The position numbers and the translations under genes are program-made. Below, piece after piece: positions 18,852 through 28,790 of a stretch of DNA of 45,980 nt. Origin of the DNA: Paraperlucidibaca sp. (GTDB taxonomy: Bacteria; Pseudomonadota; Gammaproteobacteria; Pseudomonadales; Moraxellaceae); assembly GCA_018066805.1 (NCBI GenBank), contig JAGPVX010000045.1:1-45980 (forward strand). The letters are read 5' to 3'. The stretch's first letter is position 1; each line of letters starts with the position of its first letter. The notes under the pieces are model-generated. The model did no database searches. It worked only from the letters and a program-made list of their open reading frames with translations, and was not told the DNA's origin.

Positions 18852-18953
18852 CACATACGCTAGCCTATTCTTGCAGGCCTAAAAGCAGTAAAGACACTGA
18901 AACGCGCCCAGCAAAGCTATAAAAGCTCATGCAGCGCAGACAAGGAGGCAATC

Positions 18954-20372
18954 ATGGCCGGCAAAACTTTATACGATAAATTGTGGGAAGACCACGAAGT
19001 GACGCGCCGCGATGACGGCTCGAGCTTAATTTATATCGATCGTCATCTCTTGCATGAAGTCACTTCGCCGCAAGCATTTGAAGGTTTGAAGTTAGCTGGC
19101 CGCAAGCCTTGGCGTTTGGATGCCAACGTGGCAACGCCTGACCATAATGTGCCGACTGAAAGTGTCGAGCGTGCTGGCGGCGTGGCGGCGATTGCCGATG
19201 TTACCTCGCGCATTCAAGTGCAAACGCTAAATGACAACTGCAATGATTTCGGCGTTGTCGAATTCACCATCAATGATATTCGCCAAGGCATTGTGCACGT
19301 GGTGGGGCCAGAGCAGGGCTTAACTTTGCCGGGCATGACCGTGGTCTGCGGCGATTCGCATACGGCAACTCACGGCGCATTTGCCTGCTTGGCGCATGGC
19401 ATTGGTACCTCAGAAGTTGAGCATGTGTTAGCGACTCAATGCTTGATTCAGAAGAAAAGTAAAAACATGTTGGTACGTGTCGATGGCGTGCTTGGCGCTG
19501 GCGTGACACCGAAAGATGTGGTGTTGGCCATTATCGCGAAAATTGGCACGGCGGGCGGCAATGGCCATGCCATCGAATTTGGCGGCCAAGTCTTCCGCGA
19601 CATGAGCATGGAAGGCCGCATGACCGTGTGCAATATGGCGATTGAGGCCGGTGCACGCGTAGGCATGGTTGCCGCCGATGATAAAACCATTGCCTATTTT
19701 GAAGGTCGCCCGTATGCGCCAACTGGTGAGCAATGGGCTGGTGCGGTGGCTTATTGGCAGACTTTGCACTCCGACAATGATGCTGTTTTTGACACCACAG
19801 TCATCATCGATGGCAGCACCATTGCGCCACAAGTGAGCTGGGGCACTAGCCCTGAAATGGTCGTGCCGATTACCGCCAATGTGCCAACACCCGCCGATGC
19901 CCGTGACGCCGTGCAGCGCAGCTCGTTTGAACGCGCTTATGAATACATGGGCTTAACGGCTGGTCAGGCAATCACCGACATTTATTTAGATCGCGTGTTT
20001 ATTGGTTCTTGCACTAACTCGCGCATCGAAGATTTGCGCGCCGCCGCAGTAGTAGCAAAAGGCCGCAAAGTCGCTAGCAGCATCAAGCAAGCCTTAGTGG
20101 TGCCGGGTTCTGGTTTGGTTAAGCAGCAAGCCGAAAGTGAAGGTCTGCACACGATTTTCATTGAAGCTGGTTTTGAGTGGCGCGAGCCCGGCTGCTCAAT
20201 GTGCTTGGCGATGAATGCCGACAAACTCGGCTCGGGCGAGCATTGCGCTTCGACCTCGAACCGCAACTTTGAAGGTCGCCAAGGCAATGGCGGGCGCACG
20301 CATTTGGTCAGCCCCGCGATGGCGGCAGCGGCAGCGATTGCCGGCCATTTTGTCGATGTCCGTTCGTTCTAA
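18954..20372 (+). CDS. leuC: 3-isopropylmalate dehydratase large subunit
   Basis: With LeuD forms the [4Fe-4S] enzyme that isomerises 2-isopropylmalate to 3-isopropylmalate in leucine synthesis. At 472 residues it has the normal length. The iron-sulfur ligands are Cys353 in GSCTNSR and Cys414 and Cys417 in [27 protein letters not shown] and RNFEGRQG are family signatures. The ribosome binding site AAGGAGG (18942-18948) is a full anti-Shine-Dalgarno match five bases before the ATG, suggesting high expression. leuD follows after 27 bases. The divergent LysR gene and the T-N11-A dyad are the likely control elements. Confidence 0.98.
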   Translation: MAGKTLYDKLWEDHEVTRRDDGSSLIYIDRHLLHEVTSPQAFEGLKLAGRKPWRLDANVATPDHNVPTESVERAGGVAAIADVTSRIQVQTLNDNCNDFGVVEFTINDIRQGIVHVVGPEQGLTLPGMTVVCGDSHTATHGAFACLAHGIGTSEVEHVLATQCLIQKKSKNMLVRVDGVLGAGVTPKDVVLAIIAKIGTAGGNGHAIEFGGQVFRDMSMEGRMTVCNMAIEAGARVGMVAADDKTIAYFEGRPYAPTGEQWAGAVAYWQTLHSDNDAVFDTTVIIDGSTIAPQVSWGTSPEMVVPITANVPTPADARDAVQRSSFERAYEYMGLTAGQAITDIYLDRVFIGSCTNSRIEDLRAAAVVAKGRKVASSIKQALVVPGSGLVKQQAESEGLHTIFIEAGFEWREPGCSMCLAMNADKLGSGEHCASTSNRNFEGRQGNGGRTHLVSPAMAAAAAIAGHFVDVRSF

Positions 20373-20399
20373 TCGACCACGAGTTTAGGAGTTAGCAGC

Positions 20400-21050
20400 A
20401 TGCAAAAATTTACGACTATGACTGGCTTGGTTGCACCGCTAGATCGTGCCAATGTCGATACCGACCAGATTATTCCAAAGCAATTTTTGAAGTCGATTAA
20501 GCGCACCGGCTTTGGTGTCAACTTATTCGATGAGTGGCGTTATTTAGACGAAGGCTATCCTGGTCAAGACAATAGTGTACGGCCATTAAACACCGAGTTT
20601 GTGTTGAATCAGGCACGCTACCAAGGCGCGCAAGTGCTGTTGGCGCGGCAAAACTTTGGTTGCGGCAGCTCGCGTGAACACGCGCCTTGGGCCTTAGATG
20701 AGTACGGTTTTCGCACCGTAATTTCATCGAGCTTTGCCGATATCTTCTTCAATAACTGCTTCAAAAATGGCTTATTGCCCGTGGTGTTAAGCGAAGCCGA
20801 ACTTGACCAGCTATTTAAAGAATGCGAAGCCGGTGAGGGCTATGCCTTGACTATCGATTTAGCCGCCCAAGAAGTACGCACGCCCAGCGGTGCGGCCTTT
20901 AGTTTTGAGGTCGATGCTTTCCGTAAACACTGCTTGATCAAAGGCCTCGATGATATTGGCCTGACCTTGCAAGATGCCGATGCTATTAGCTCCTTCGAAG
21001 TCAAAGCACGCGCCGCACGCCCATGGGTTTTCAACGCGCTCGCGCGCTGA
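20400..21050 (+). CDS. leuD: 3-isopropylmalate dehydratase small subunit
   Basis: Swivel-domain subunit of the LeuCD isomerase. The 216 residues match the usual length. [18 protein letters not shown] at the N-terminus and [19 protein letters not shown] in the centre are diagnostic; the latter forms part of the substrate-binding loop. Position between leuC and leuB on the same strand shows a leuCDB operon. In Pseudomonas another gene separates leuD and leuB; here only a 41-base gap lies between them. No unusual feature is seen. Confidence 0.98.
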   Translation: MQKFTTMTGLVAPLDRANVDTDQIIPKQFLKSIKRTGFGVNLFDEWRYLDEGYPGQDNSVRPLNTEFVLNQARYQGAQVLLARQNFGCGSSREHAPWALDEYGFRTVISSSFADIFFNNCFKNGLLPVVLSEAELDQLFKECEAGEGYALTIDLAAQEVRTPSGAAFSFEVDAFRKHCLIKGLDDIGLTLQDADAISSFEVKARAARPWVFNALAR

Positions 21051-21091
21051 TATTAAGCACAACTTTTAGAACAGTTTTTAGGAAAATAAGC

Positions 21092-22171
21092 ATGAGCCAA
21101 CACATTGTTTTACTCGCCGGCGATGGCATCGGCCCTGAGATCGTCGCTGAAGCAGAAAAAGTATTAACACAGGTCAATGAGCAGTTTTCATTAGGCCTAA
21201 GCTGGAACCATGAGCTATTAGGTGGCGCCGCCATCGATGCTCACGGCGTGCCGCTGCCTGATGTCACCTTAGATGCCGCGCGTAAAGCCGATGCGATCTT
21301 GCTCGGTGCCGTTGGCGGGCCGAAATGGGATGCGATTGAGCGCTCTATTCGCCCTGAGCGCGGCCTGCTGAAAATTCGTGCTGAGCTGAATTTGTTCGCT
21401 AATCTGCGCCCAGCATTGCTGTATCCGCAGTTAGCTGCTGCCTCATCGCTGAAGCCAGAAATCGTCTCAGGTCTAGATCTGCTGATCGTGCGTGAGTTGA
21501 CTGGCGGTATTTATTTCGGCCAGCCACGAGGCATTCGCATCCTAGAAAATGGTGAGCGCCAAGGCTTCAATACCGACATCTACAGCGAGTCAGAAATTCG
21601 TCGCATTGCGCATGTGGCTTTCCAGCTTGCGCAAAAGCGCAATAAACGCGTGCTCTCGGTAGACAAAGCCAACGTCTTGGAGGTCACTGAATTGTGGAAG
21701 CAGGTGGTCACTGAGGTCTCGGCCGAGTATCCTGACGTCGCCTTGTCGCATATGTATGTCGATAACGCCGCCATGCAGCTAGTGCGCGCACCAAAACAGT
21801 TCGATGTCATCGTCACCGGTAACTTGTTCGGCGATATTCTCTCTGACCAAGCCGCCATGCTCACCGGTTCGATTGGCATGCTGCCATCGGCCTCGCTAGA
21901 TCAGCAGAAGAAGGGCATGTATGAGCCTTGCCACGGTTCGGCTCCAGACATTGCCGGCCAAGGCATTGCCAATCCTTTAGCGACTATTTTGTCGGTGGCG
22001 ATGATGCTGCGTTATAGCTTGAATGCACCGCTGGCCGCTGAAGCTATCGAAGCCGCCGTTGGTCGCGTGCTCGATCAAGGTCTGCGTACTGCCGACATTT
22101 TCAGCGAAGGCACTACGCGAGTTGGCACGAAAGCCATGGGCGATGCGGTTGTTGCAGCGCTTGCTGGCTAA
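21092..22171 (+). CDS. leuB: 3-isopropylmalate dehydrogenase
   Basis: NAD-dependent oxidative decarboxylation of 3-isopropylmalate to 2-oxoisocaproate, the next leucine step after LeuCD. The start [16 protein letters not shown] at 21092 is chosen because AGGA (21080-21083) precedes it by eight bases and the sequence matches the family N-terminus; an in-frame upstream start at 21023 would extend into leuD. The resulting 359 residues are typical. Visible motifs are [35 protein letters not shown] and the C-terminal-half metal and coenzyme segment [37 protein letters not shown] is the NAD-binding signature. Confidence 0.98.
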   Translation: MSQHIVLLAGDGIGPEIVAEAEKVLTQVNEQFSLGLSWNHELLGGAAIDAHGVPLPDVTLDAARKADAILLGAVGGPKWDAIERSIRPERGLLKIRAELNLFANLRPALLYPQLAAASSLKPEIVSGLDLLIVRELTGGIYFGQPRGIRILENGERQGFNTDIYSESEIRRIAHVAFQLAQKRNKRVLSVDKANVLEVTELWKQVVTEVSAEYPDVALSHMYVDNAAMQLVRAPKQFDVIVTGNLFGDILSDQAAMLTGSIGMLPSASLDQQKKGMYEPCHGSAPDIAGQGIANPLATILSVAMMLRYSLNAPLAAEAIEAAVGRVLDQGLRTADIFSEGTTRVGTKAMGDAVVAALAG

Positions 22172-22252
22172 GGCTTGAGACCCAGTACAGACATTTTAAG
22201 CGTCATTCTCGATGAGTTTGGCGCCACTTAATTTGATGAGATGGAGACGAAA

Positions 22253-23368
22253 ATGAAAGTAGGTTTAGTCGGTTGGCGTGGCATGGTGGGTTCAGTACTG
22301 ATGCAACGCATGAGCACTGAAAAAGATTTCGATCACATCGATCCCGTGTATTTCACCACATCAAGCCCAGGCAGCATCGCGCCGCATTTTGGCGATAAAG
22401 ATGCCGGTGTATTGCAAGACGCACACAGCATCGACGCGCTTAAAGCCATGGACACCATCATTAGCTGCCAAGGCGGTGACTACACCAGCGAAATTTTCCC
22501 TAAACTGCGCGAAGCTGGCTGGGATGGTTACTGGATCGACGCCGCCTCCACATTACGCATGGAAGACGATGCCGTTATCGTGCTCGATCCCGTCAATGAC
22601 GATTTGATCGACGCTGCACTCGATAAAGGCGTGAAAAACTTTATCGGCGGCAACTGCACCAACTCTATCTTGCTGATGGGTGTTGGCGGTTTGTTCAAAG
22701 CCGGTTTGGTTGATTGGGTCACGTCGATGACTTACCAAGCAGCCTCGGGTGGTGGTGCCAATCATATGCGCGAATTATTGCGCGGTATGGGCGTGATTCA
22801 CGATGCCGTGAGCGAAGAGCTAGACACGCCATCGTCAGCAATTTTGGCCATCGATCGCAAAGTCTCCAACACCATTCGCAATGATGTGCCGCGCGAATTT
22901 TTTGGCGCGCCATTGGCCGGTGGTTTGATTCCGTGGATCGATAAACAACTCGACAACGGTCAAACCAAAGAAGAGTGGAAGGGCCAGGCTGAGGTCAACA
23001 AAATTCTTGGTACTAGCGCCACAGTGCCTGTTGATGGCCTCTGCGTGCGCATTGGTGCCATGCGCTGCCATAGCTTAGCGCTCACGCTGAAGCTGAAAAA
23101 AGATCTGCCATTGGAAGAAATCGAGCAAATCATCCGAGCCGGTAACGACTGGGTGAAATGGGTGCCGAATGACCGCGACGAGACTGTTGCTGAACTGACG
23201 CCAGCGGCTATTACCGGCACTTTGCAAATAGGTGTTGGCCGTGTTCGCAAGCTCAATATGGGCCCTGAGTATGTCTCGGCCTTTGTCATTGGTGACCAAT
23301 TATTGTGGGGCGCTGCTGAACCATTGCGTCGCATGCTGCGCATCTTACTCGCGCGTCAAGGAGCTTAA
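22253..23368 (+). CDS. asd: Aspartate-semialdehyde dehydrogenase
   Basis: NADPH-dependent reduction of aspartyl phosphate to aspartate semialdehyde, branch point to lysine, diaminopimelate, threonine and methionine. The N-terminus [20 protein letters not shown] is the NADP-binding loop of the gammaproteobacterial enzyme. The catalytic Cys is residue 135 in GGNCTNS, as in E. coli, and RIGAMRCHS carries the active-site His. I start at 22253 because GGAG lies six bases upstream; an ATG four codons earlier is in frame. The length is 371 residues. It follows leuB by 81 bases and is followed by a paralogue. metZ downstream in the window uses a product of this branch. Confidence 0.98.
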   Translation: MKVGLVGWRGMVGSVLMQRMSTEKDFDHIDPVYFTTSSPGSIAPHFGDKDAGVLQDAHSIDALKAMDTIISCQGGDYTSEIFPKLREAGWDGYWIDAASTLRMEDDAVIVLDPVNDDLIDAALDKGVKNFIGGNCTNSILLMGVGGLFKAGLVDWVTSMTYQAASGGGANHMRELLRGMGVIHDAVSEELDTPSSAILAIDRKVSNTIRNDVPREFFGAPLAGGLIPWIDKQLDNGQTKEEWKGQAEVNKILGTSATVPVDGLCVRIGAMRCHSLALTLKLKKDLPLEEIEQIIRAGNDWVKWVPNDRDETVAELTPAAITGTLQIGVGRVRKLNMGPEYVSAFVIGDQLLWGAAEPLRRMLRILLARQGA

Positions 23369-23373
23369 AATAG

Positions 23374-24345
23374 ATGGCCGCTATCACGCAGTCAGTGGGT
23401 TTGTTTGGGGTGACAGGCGAGGTCGGGCGCGCATTTTTCGATGGTCTCGAAGCGCAACCCGCATTCGTTGGGCGTTTGCGTTTGTTCGCCAGTGCCGCCT
23501 CCGGCGAGGAAACCCGCGTCTATCGTGATCGGCCCATCGCCATCGAGGTGGTCGAGGAGTTAGCGGCCGACCGCTTCGATGATTTGAGCGAAGCCATTTT
23601 GGCCGTGCCTGCTGATGTTGCCGACGAGTTAGCTGCGCAGCTTTTGCAGGCCGGCGTTCGCGTTTGGGATGTCACCGGGCATTTGCGTGCTCACCCACGC
23701 GCCGTGCCCTTGTCACAAGCTACTGGTGCTGACCTGTTGATCGTCTGCGATGATCCATTAGTCGCGCTGTGTCAGCCAGTGCTCGATGCATTAGCTGAGC
23801 AAGCACCGCTCACAGAGTTGGCCATTACAGCACTGTCATCGGTGTCGTTGCGCGGTAAAGCTGGCGTGAAAGAGTTAGCAGCCCAAACCGGCAACCTACT
23901 CAACGGACGTGGCATTGAGCCTACAGTCTGGACACAGCAAATTGCCTTTAACGTACTTTTAGCTGATGGCCAACGCGATAGCTCAGGCCGTACTGCTCGC
24001 GAACGCCGCATCGAAAAATCATTTAGCGCCTACGCACCAGTGATTAGCGTCGAGCAAGTCGTTATGCCGCTGTTTTTCGGCGCTATGGTGCAGCTGCGCT
24101 GGCATACAGAAACAGCCATTACCGCAGATATAGATAAGTTACTGAGCACGCTACCGCATACGCAAGTGACAGCGGCTCAGGCCAGCGAATTACCAAGCCC
24201 AGTGTCCGATGGTGCTGATCATGATGGCGTTAGCATTGCCCGTGTGCAGGTCAGTGATAATCGCGGTTCGTTATGGATAATTGCCGACCCAATTCGCGCT
24301 GGGCTGGTACGCCCCGTGCTTAACGTCTTGATGAATTTAGGATAA
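23374..24345 (+). CDS. Asd paralogue, Usg-like, lacking the catalytic cysteine motif
   Basis: 323-residue homologue of aspartate-semialdehyde dehydrogenase, placed five bases after asd. The N-terminal VGLFGVTGEVGRAFFDGLE resembles the Asd nucleotide-binding loop, and the overall length is similar. The region that should hold the catalytic NCTNS or NPNCS motif instead reads LLIVCDDPLVALCQP (cysteines 125 and 133), and no [13 protein letters not shown] His motif is present. It is therefore probably not an active Asd. A protein of this kind (Usg) sits between asd and fimV/truA in many gammaproteobacteria and has no settled function. A ribosome binding site AAGGAG lies within the end of asd. Confidence 0.82.
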   Translation: MAAITQSVGLFGVTGEVGRAFFDGLEAQPAFVGRLRLFASAASGEETRVYRDRPIAIEVVEELAADRFDDLSEAILAVPADVADELAAQLLQAGVRVWDVTGHLRAHPRAVPLSQATGADLLIVCDDPLVALCQPVLDALAEQAPLTELAITALSSVSLRGKAGVKELAAQTGNLLNGRGIEPTVWTQQIAFNVLLADGQRDSSGRTARERRIEKSFSAYAPVISVEQVVMPLFFGAMVQLRWHTETAITADIDKLLSTLPHTQVTAAQASELPSPVSDGADHDGVSIARVQVSDNRGSLWIIADPIRAGLVRPVLNVLMNLG

Positions 24346-24393
24346 AGCGGCATTATCGCGACAAGAAGAATACGTTCGCCAAGGAGACACCCC

Positions 24394-26001
24394 ATGCGCC
24401 ACGGCCTGCAATACGCCGCCTTTGTGGCCCTAGGCCTGATGTTGACGACGCCTGCATTGGCTGTCTCCGTCGGTGAAATACGCCCGCAATCACGTGTTGG
24501 TGAACCATTGGCAGTGCAAATTGCCATCATCGATAGCGAAGGTTTTGCTGACGATAGCATTCTAGTTACGCCAGCAACCGCCGCTGATCACGCACTTCTG
24601 GGCATGCAACGCCCAATTTGGCTCGACCAAATGGTGTTTACCACTGTGCGTGATGCCAAGGGTCAGCTACAGGTGCGTGGTAAAGCTTCAGCATTGGCTC
24701 CCAATAGCGAGCAAAACTTCTTAGTGCAACTCAGTTGGCCTGGCCATGTGCGCTTGCAGCAAGTCAGCGTTAGCTTGCCCGCTGCGGGTAGTGCCTTGCC
24801 AGCAAACGACAGTGTTGCAGAGTCGGCAGGGCCAGCGGCATTACCGACAACTGAAGCTACTGTCGTTATTCCTGTGCGGCCTAGAGCTGTCGAAAAGTTC
24901 ACCGCAGTGCCGGTGGTCGAGAGCCCAGTCCAGGTTCGTAGTGGTCAACTTTTAGTCCGCCACGGCGATACATTGAGTCAAATTGCCAGTGAGTGGGATC
25001 AGGATTTAAGCCTGAATCAACGCCAGAAAATCATTCGTGAGCGTAACCCGCAGGCCTTTATCAGCGGCAATATAAACCTTATCCGTGCCGGTGCTAGCCT
25101 TAGCTTACCGGATACTAAAACTATCGAAATTCCAACTGAGCGCGCTGCCAATCGTTGGTATCAAAAAGCTTTAAAGCAGGCCGAAGGCTTACTTGAGCCG
25201 ACACTGAAGAAGCCAGTGGTTGCTGCTGCAGGCGCTGAAAATGGTGACGCAAGCGCTGATGCTAATCTGACACTGGTCTCACCAGGAAAAGATAGTGGTG
25301 GCGCTAGTGGTGCGGCCGAAAACTCAGGTAGTGACGCCGCTGCTAGCGCTTTAGCCGATGCTGAGACTGAGCGCACGAGTCTGCTCGACAAACGCCTGCA
25401 ATTAAGCAATCGACTAGCTGCTTTAAATGAAGAAAATGCCGATGCTGATAAGCGTTTGCAGGTATTGGATGAGCGCTTAGCTGCTATGGAGCGCGGTGAG
25501 CCAGTGGCAGATGATGCGGCCGACGCTGTCAGCGATGAATCATCGGAACATGACAATAACTGGCTGTGGTGGCTAGCCGCTGGCATCTTTTGGCTGCTGC
25601 TTTTTGTGGTGTTGCTGCGCCAACGTGCTCAAAACAAAGAAGCTGCAAGCGCAGCAGAGTCAGCTCCAGAGAGCTCGAAAGAGGATGCCGTCGAAGCTGC
25701 TACCGAAGATCGCACCGAACCCACATTCGACGATACCTTCGCAAATTTGACAGCAGGCTCATCCTCATTAGGTAGCTATGATGATGAACCCGCTGGCGAC
25801 GATGATGCCGAAGATGAGGGTGAGTACGACTTCCTCAATGACAGTGAATCCGAAGCCTTCCAAACCCGTCTCGATTTAGCTCAAGCCTATTTGGATATGA
25901 ACGAGGTTGATGCTGCACGTCAATTGCTCGATCGTGTTGTTGAAGGTGGCACTAGCGAGCAGCGTGCGCGCGCTAAAGCACTTATTGATGAGCTAGGCTA
26001 A
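24394..26001 (+). CDS. fimV: FimV/HubP-type polar landmark protein
   Basis: 535-residue envelope protein. A signal sequence (1-23) is followed by a FimV N-terminal domain (about 24-130), then a LysM-like peptidoglycan-binding segment (about 182-240). A coiled coil (about 316-368) follows, then one membrane helix (389-408), an acidic cytoplasmic tail and a C-terminal FimV motif (about 489-535) with DLAQAYLDMNEVDAARQLLD. FimV and HubP place polar machinery, including type IV pili. It is clearly shorter than Pseudomonas FimV (over 900 residues), mainly in the cytoplasmic region. AAGGAG lies upstream of the ATG. truA follows after a short gap. Confidence 0.93.
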   Translation: MRHGLQYAAFVALGLMLTTPALAVSVGEIRPQSRVGEPLAVQIAIIDSEGFADDSILVTPATAADHALLGMQRPIWLDQMVFTTVRDAKGQLQVRGKASALAPNSEQNFLVQLSWPGHVRLQQVSVSLPAAGSALPANDSVAESAGPAALPTTEATVVIPVRPRAVEKFTAVPVVESPVQVRSGQLLVRHGDTLSQIASEWDQDLSLNQRQKIIRERNPQAFISGNINLIRAGASLSLPDTKTIEIPTERAANRWYQKALKQAEGLLEPTLKKPVVAAAGAENGDASADANLTLVSPGKDSGGASGAAENSGSDAAASALADAETERTSLLDKRLQLSNRLAALNEENADADKRLQVLDERLAAMERGEPVADDAADAVSDESSEHDNNWLWWLAAGIFWLLLFVVLLRQRAQNKEAASAAESAPESSKEDAVEAATEDRTEPTFDDTFANLTAGSSSLGSYDDEPAGDDDAEDEGEYDFLNDSESEAFQTRLDLAQAYLDMNEVDAARQLLDRVVEGGTSEQRARAKALIDELG

Positions 26002-26012
26002 GCGCGAATTTG

Positions 26013-26813
26013 ATGACTCAGCGCTATGCTATCGGCATCGAGTTCGATGGCCGTTTTTATCGTGGCTGGCAAACTCAGCAAGTCGGCGTTGCTAGTGTTC
26101 AAGCTACGCTAGAGGCGGCGCTCAGCAAGGTCGCCAATCATCCTGTCATTGTTCATGGTGCCGGCCGCACCGATGCCGGCGTGCATGCTTCTGGCATGAT
26201 CGCCCATTTCAATAGCCCATCGATTCGTACCGAGCGTAACTGGCTAATGGGCGTCAATACCTGCCTGCCCGAGAGTATTACTCTACGCTGGCTAACGCCG
26301 ATTCGTGATGATTTTCATGCGCGCTTTCAAGCCACAGCGCGACGCTATCACTACATTATTTATAACCATCCGCGCCGCTCCAGCCATTTAACCGGGCGAG
26401 CAACTTGGCATTACCATGCGCTCAACGCAGAGCGCATGCACGAGGCCGCTCAGCACTTGGTCGGTGTCCATGATTTCAGCGCTTACCGTGCAGTCGCTTG
26501 CCAATCCAATCGACCGGTACGCGATGTTCATTTCATTAATATTGAGCGGCGCGGGCCATTGATTCGTTTGGATATTCAGGCCGATGGTTTTTTGCATCAT
26601 ATGGTGCGCAATATCGTGGGCGTGTTACTCGCGATAGGGCAGGGGGATGCCGAGCCTGTCTGGGCGGCTGAGGTGCTTGCCAGTGGCGATCGCAGTGCTG
26701 GTGGCATTACGGCAGCACCAGATGGCTTGTACTTTGTCGACGCGCACTATCCTGATGCATTGCCGCGTGAGACTTTGGGCCCAAGCTGGCTGTCGGCTTG
26801 GCCGATTGCTTAG
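26013..26813 (+). CDS. truA: tRNA pseudouridine(38-40) synthase
   Basis: Converts uridine to pseudouridine at positions 38-40 of tRNA anticodon arms. The catalytic Asp is residue 54 in GAGRTDAGVHA. IEFDGRFYRGWQ near the N-terminus, FSAYRAVACQSNRPVRDV and FLHHMVRNIVGVLLAIG are family signatures. The ATG at 26013 is preferred over the adjacent in-frame TTG at 26010. The 266 residues match the family. It is a normal member of the fimV-truA-trpF series in Pseudomonadales, but here a second FimV-like gene separates it from trpF. Confidence 0.97.
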   Translation: MTQRYAIGIEFDGRFYRGWQTQQVGVASVQATLEAALSKVANHPVIVHGAGRTDAGVHASGMIAHFNSPSIRTERNWLMGVNTCLPESITLRWLTPIRDDFHARFQATARRYHYIIYNHPRRSSHLTGRATWHYHALNAERMHEAAQHLVGVHDFSAYRAVACQSNRPVRDVHFINIERRGPLIRLDIQADGFLHHMVRNIVGVLLAIGQGDAEPVWAAEVLASGDRSAGGITAAPDGLYFVDAHYPDALPRETLGPSWLSAWPIA

Positions 26814-26871
26814 GCTGTTAAGCTGCTTGAAAAGTGTCATAAAATTGGCGTAGGACTTGGCAGCAAGCTCA

Positions 26872-26899
26872 TTTGCGAGTTTACTGCGCAACATATAAA
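26872..26899 (+). promoter_or_regulatory. Candidate promoter of the second FimV-like gene
   Basis: TTTGCG (26872-26877) and TATAAA (26894-26899) are separated by 16 bases, a usable sigma-70 arrangement with a good -10 and a weak -35. It lies in the 112-base gap before the gene at 26926, so that gene may be transcribed on its own. Confidence 0.4.
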
Positions 26900-26925
26900 A
26901 ATAATGTGTTCATTGGAGAGCGTCT

Positions 26926-28077
26926 GTGCAGAAATTATTTCAAGCCACTTGTTTGGCGATAGCTACTTTAGGCTTGAGTGCAACTGCGCAAGCATTCACT
27001 GTTGAAAATATGTCGGCGTGGTCGGCTGCCAAGCAGCCATTACGCATGGATATTGAGCTGGGTGATTTGGCCATTACCAATGCCAATGAAGTTCAGGTAC
27101 GTGTTGCCAGTGAGGCCGAACACGCTCGCCTTGGCCTGACGCGCCCAAGCTGGGGCGATAACGTTCGCTTCCAAATGATTACGCTGCCCAATTTTCATGT
27201 CGTAGCACGAGCCACTACTGCCGATGCTTTCCCCGATGAGCGCGTGTCGTTTGTCGTGAACATTAGTACAGCTGGCGAAGGCCGCTTACAGCAAGTGGGC
27301 TCGGCTTTAGGCCTGCAACCCATTGCTGCGAAAAACCCGCCACCTGAGCGTCCAGTAATTAAAATTACGCCTGAGAAGAAGCCGGTTGAGGTAGTTGATT
27401 CAAAGCCCGCTGCCTCTAATGCAGTTAAGCCGGTATCTATTCAGTCGCAGGCTAAGCCCTATAATCCAACGGTTGAGTCTGTAGCTCCAGTAGCTAAAGC
27501 GGAAACCAGTAAGCCTGCTGCAGAAGCGCCTGCACCAAGCAAGAAGCCAGCTGCTAAGCCAGTCACACCAGTTGCCAAGAAGCCTGCCGAGGTCGCCGCA
27601 GCTCCTGTTGTTGCCGCCAAGCCTGCCCAGCCAGCTCAGTCAAGTGCCCCGACAAGTTCGCAAGACCGTGCCACTCTTGAGCAAGGGCTGAAGGCAGCGA
27701 AAGCGCAAGTGGCCGATTTGGAAGCGCAAATTGCTGCATTCGATAGCGCTGCCGCCAAAGGTGCGGCGACTAAAGAAGCTGCTGCCGCAAACGTAACTGC
27801 TGATGTGGACTCTGCAGCAACAGATGGCGCAGTGGTAGCTTCTACAGATGACATGCTCATCGTTGAAAATGATGCAGCTACTGAGAATGAGGTTGATGCT
27901 GAAACAGCAAATGATCAGGCAGTAGCAGCGGCTACAGTTGTCAGTGATGAGACACTGGTAGCTCCGGTGACCTCTACACTGAAGCCGTATCAGTGGTTTG
28001 CCCGTATCATGGTCCTCTTTGTTTTGCTGATTTTACTGGTTTTCTTCCTGATCGATAAAATACGTAATCGTCGCTAA
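26926..28077 (+). CDS. Second FimV-N-domain protein with C-terminal membrane anchor
   Basis: 383-residue envelope protein. The signal sequence (1-23) and the following domain (24-130, AFTVENMSAWSAAKQPLRMD, VRVASEAEHARLGLTRP, VSFVVNIS) align by eye with the FimV N-terminal domain of the gene at 24394. A long Pro/Ala/Lys-rich linker (about 131-245), a short coiled coil (248-275), an acidic stretch and one C-terminal membrane helix (357-376) ending in RNRR follow. There is no LysM segment and no C-terminal FimV motif, so nearly all of it should be periplasmic. The GTG at 26926 is supported by GGAGAG six bases earlier. A hairpin follows the stop. Function is unknown; a structural or polar role is inferred. 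Confidence 0.82.
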   Translation: MQKLFQATCLAIATLGLSATAQAFTVENMSAWSAAKQPLRMDIELGDLAITNANEVQVRVASEAEHARLGLTRPSWGDNVRFQMITLPNFHVVARATTADAFPDERVSFVVNISTAGEGRLQQVGSALGLQPIAAKNPPPERPVIKITPEKKPVEVVDSKPAASNAVKPVSIQSQAKPYNPTVESVAPVAKAETSKPAAEAPAPSKKPAAKPVTPVAKKPAEVAAAPVVAAKPAQPAQSSAPTSSQDRATLEQGLKAAKAQVADLEAQIAAFDSAAAKGAATKEAAAANVTADVDSAATDGAVVASTDDMLIVENDAATENEVDAETANDQAVAAATVVSDETLVAPVTSTLKPYQWFARIMVLFVLLILLVFFLIDKIRNRR

Positions 28078-28088
28078 TTACGCGGCTC

Positions 28089-28114
28089 AGGCCGTGCCAC
28101 TAGGCACGGCCTTT
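28089..28114 (+). terminator. Hairpin terminator candidate after the second FimV-like gene
   Basis: GGCCGTGCC (28090-28098) pairs perfectly with GGCACGGCC (28103-28111) around the loop ACTA, and A28089/T28112 extends the stem to ten pairs. Only three T residues follow, so termination may be partial. It lies between the stop at 28077 and the trpF start near 28155. Confidence 0.6.
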
Positions 28115-28154
28115 GCTACACTCGCAGGCTGATTTGGCCAAGGGTGTCAGCACA

Positions 28155-28790
28155 GTGTCATTGCCTATTCACGCAAGAACGCGCGTTAAAATCTGCGGTA
28201 TCACCCGCAAGGAAGATGCATTTCACGCTATTACAGCTGGTGCAGATGCTTTGGGCTTTGTGTTTTATGAGCCTAGCCCACGTGCCGTGAGTGCAGCTCA
28301 GGCCGCCGCCATCATTGCTAGCTTGCCGCCGTTTGTGAGCACCGTTGGGCTCTTTGTCGATGCTCCTGCCCAGCAAGTGCACGCTACGCTAGCGACCGCA
28401 CCATTAAGCCTGCTGCAATTTCATGGCGATGAGACCGAAGCCTACTGCCAGCAATTTCAACGTCCTTATATCAAAGCGTTACGTGTGCAGTCCGGCGATG
28501 ATGTTGCCGCTCGTATGCGTGAATATCCATCTGCGGCAGCGATTTTGCTCGATGCATGGCACCCAAATCAGCCCGGTGGCACGGGCTTATGTTTTGACTG
28601 GCAGCAAGTTCCTAAAGAGATGTCTACGCGTGTGGTGTTGGCAGGCGGCTTAAGCGCGTCTAATGTAGCCGATGCCATTCGCGCCGTCAGGCCTTATGCC
28701 GTAGATGTTAGCGGTGGCGTTGAATCAGCTAAAGGCATTAAAAGTGCCGAAAAATTAATCGCCTTTATGGCAGGAGTTCAAGCAGCATGA
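28155..28790 (+). CDS. trpF: Phosphoribosylanthranilate isomerase
   Basis: Amadori rearrangement of phosphoribosylanthranilate in tryptophan synthesis. [13 protein letters not shown] is the N-terminal signature with the catalytic Cys, [15 protein letters not shown] and the C-terminal [15 protein letters not shown] (Asp and phosphate site) complete it. I place the start at GTG 28155, about ten bases after AGGG; upstream in-frame TTGs at 28113 and 28134 would add residues outside the family and lie at or close to the hairpin. The resulting 211 residues are typical. The stop overlaps the trpB ATG by four bases (ATGA), giving a trpFBA unit. Confidence 0.95.
   Translation: MSLPIHARTRVKICGITRKEDAFHAITAGADALGFVFYEPSPRAVSAAQAAAIIASLPPFVSTVGLFVDAPAQQVHATLATAPLSLLQFHGDETEAYCQQFQRPYIKALRVQSGDDVAARMREYPSAAAILLDAWHPNQPGGTGLCFDWQQVPKEMSTRVVLAGGLSASNVADAIRAVRPYAVDVSGGVESAKGIKSAEKLIAFMAGVQAA

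Noticed and set aside
18802-18953. Leader peptide and attenuator before leuC
   Set aside because: I looked for a short Leu-rich frame and alternative hairpins and saw none; the LysR-type dyad is the only signal.
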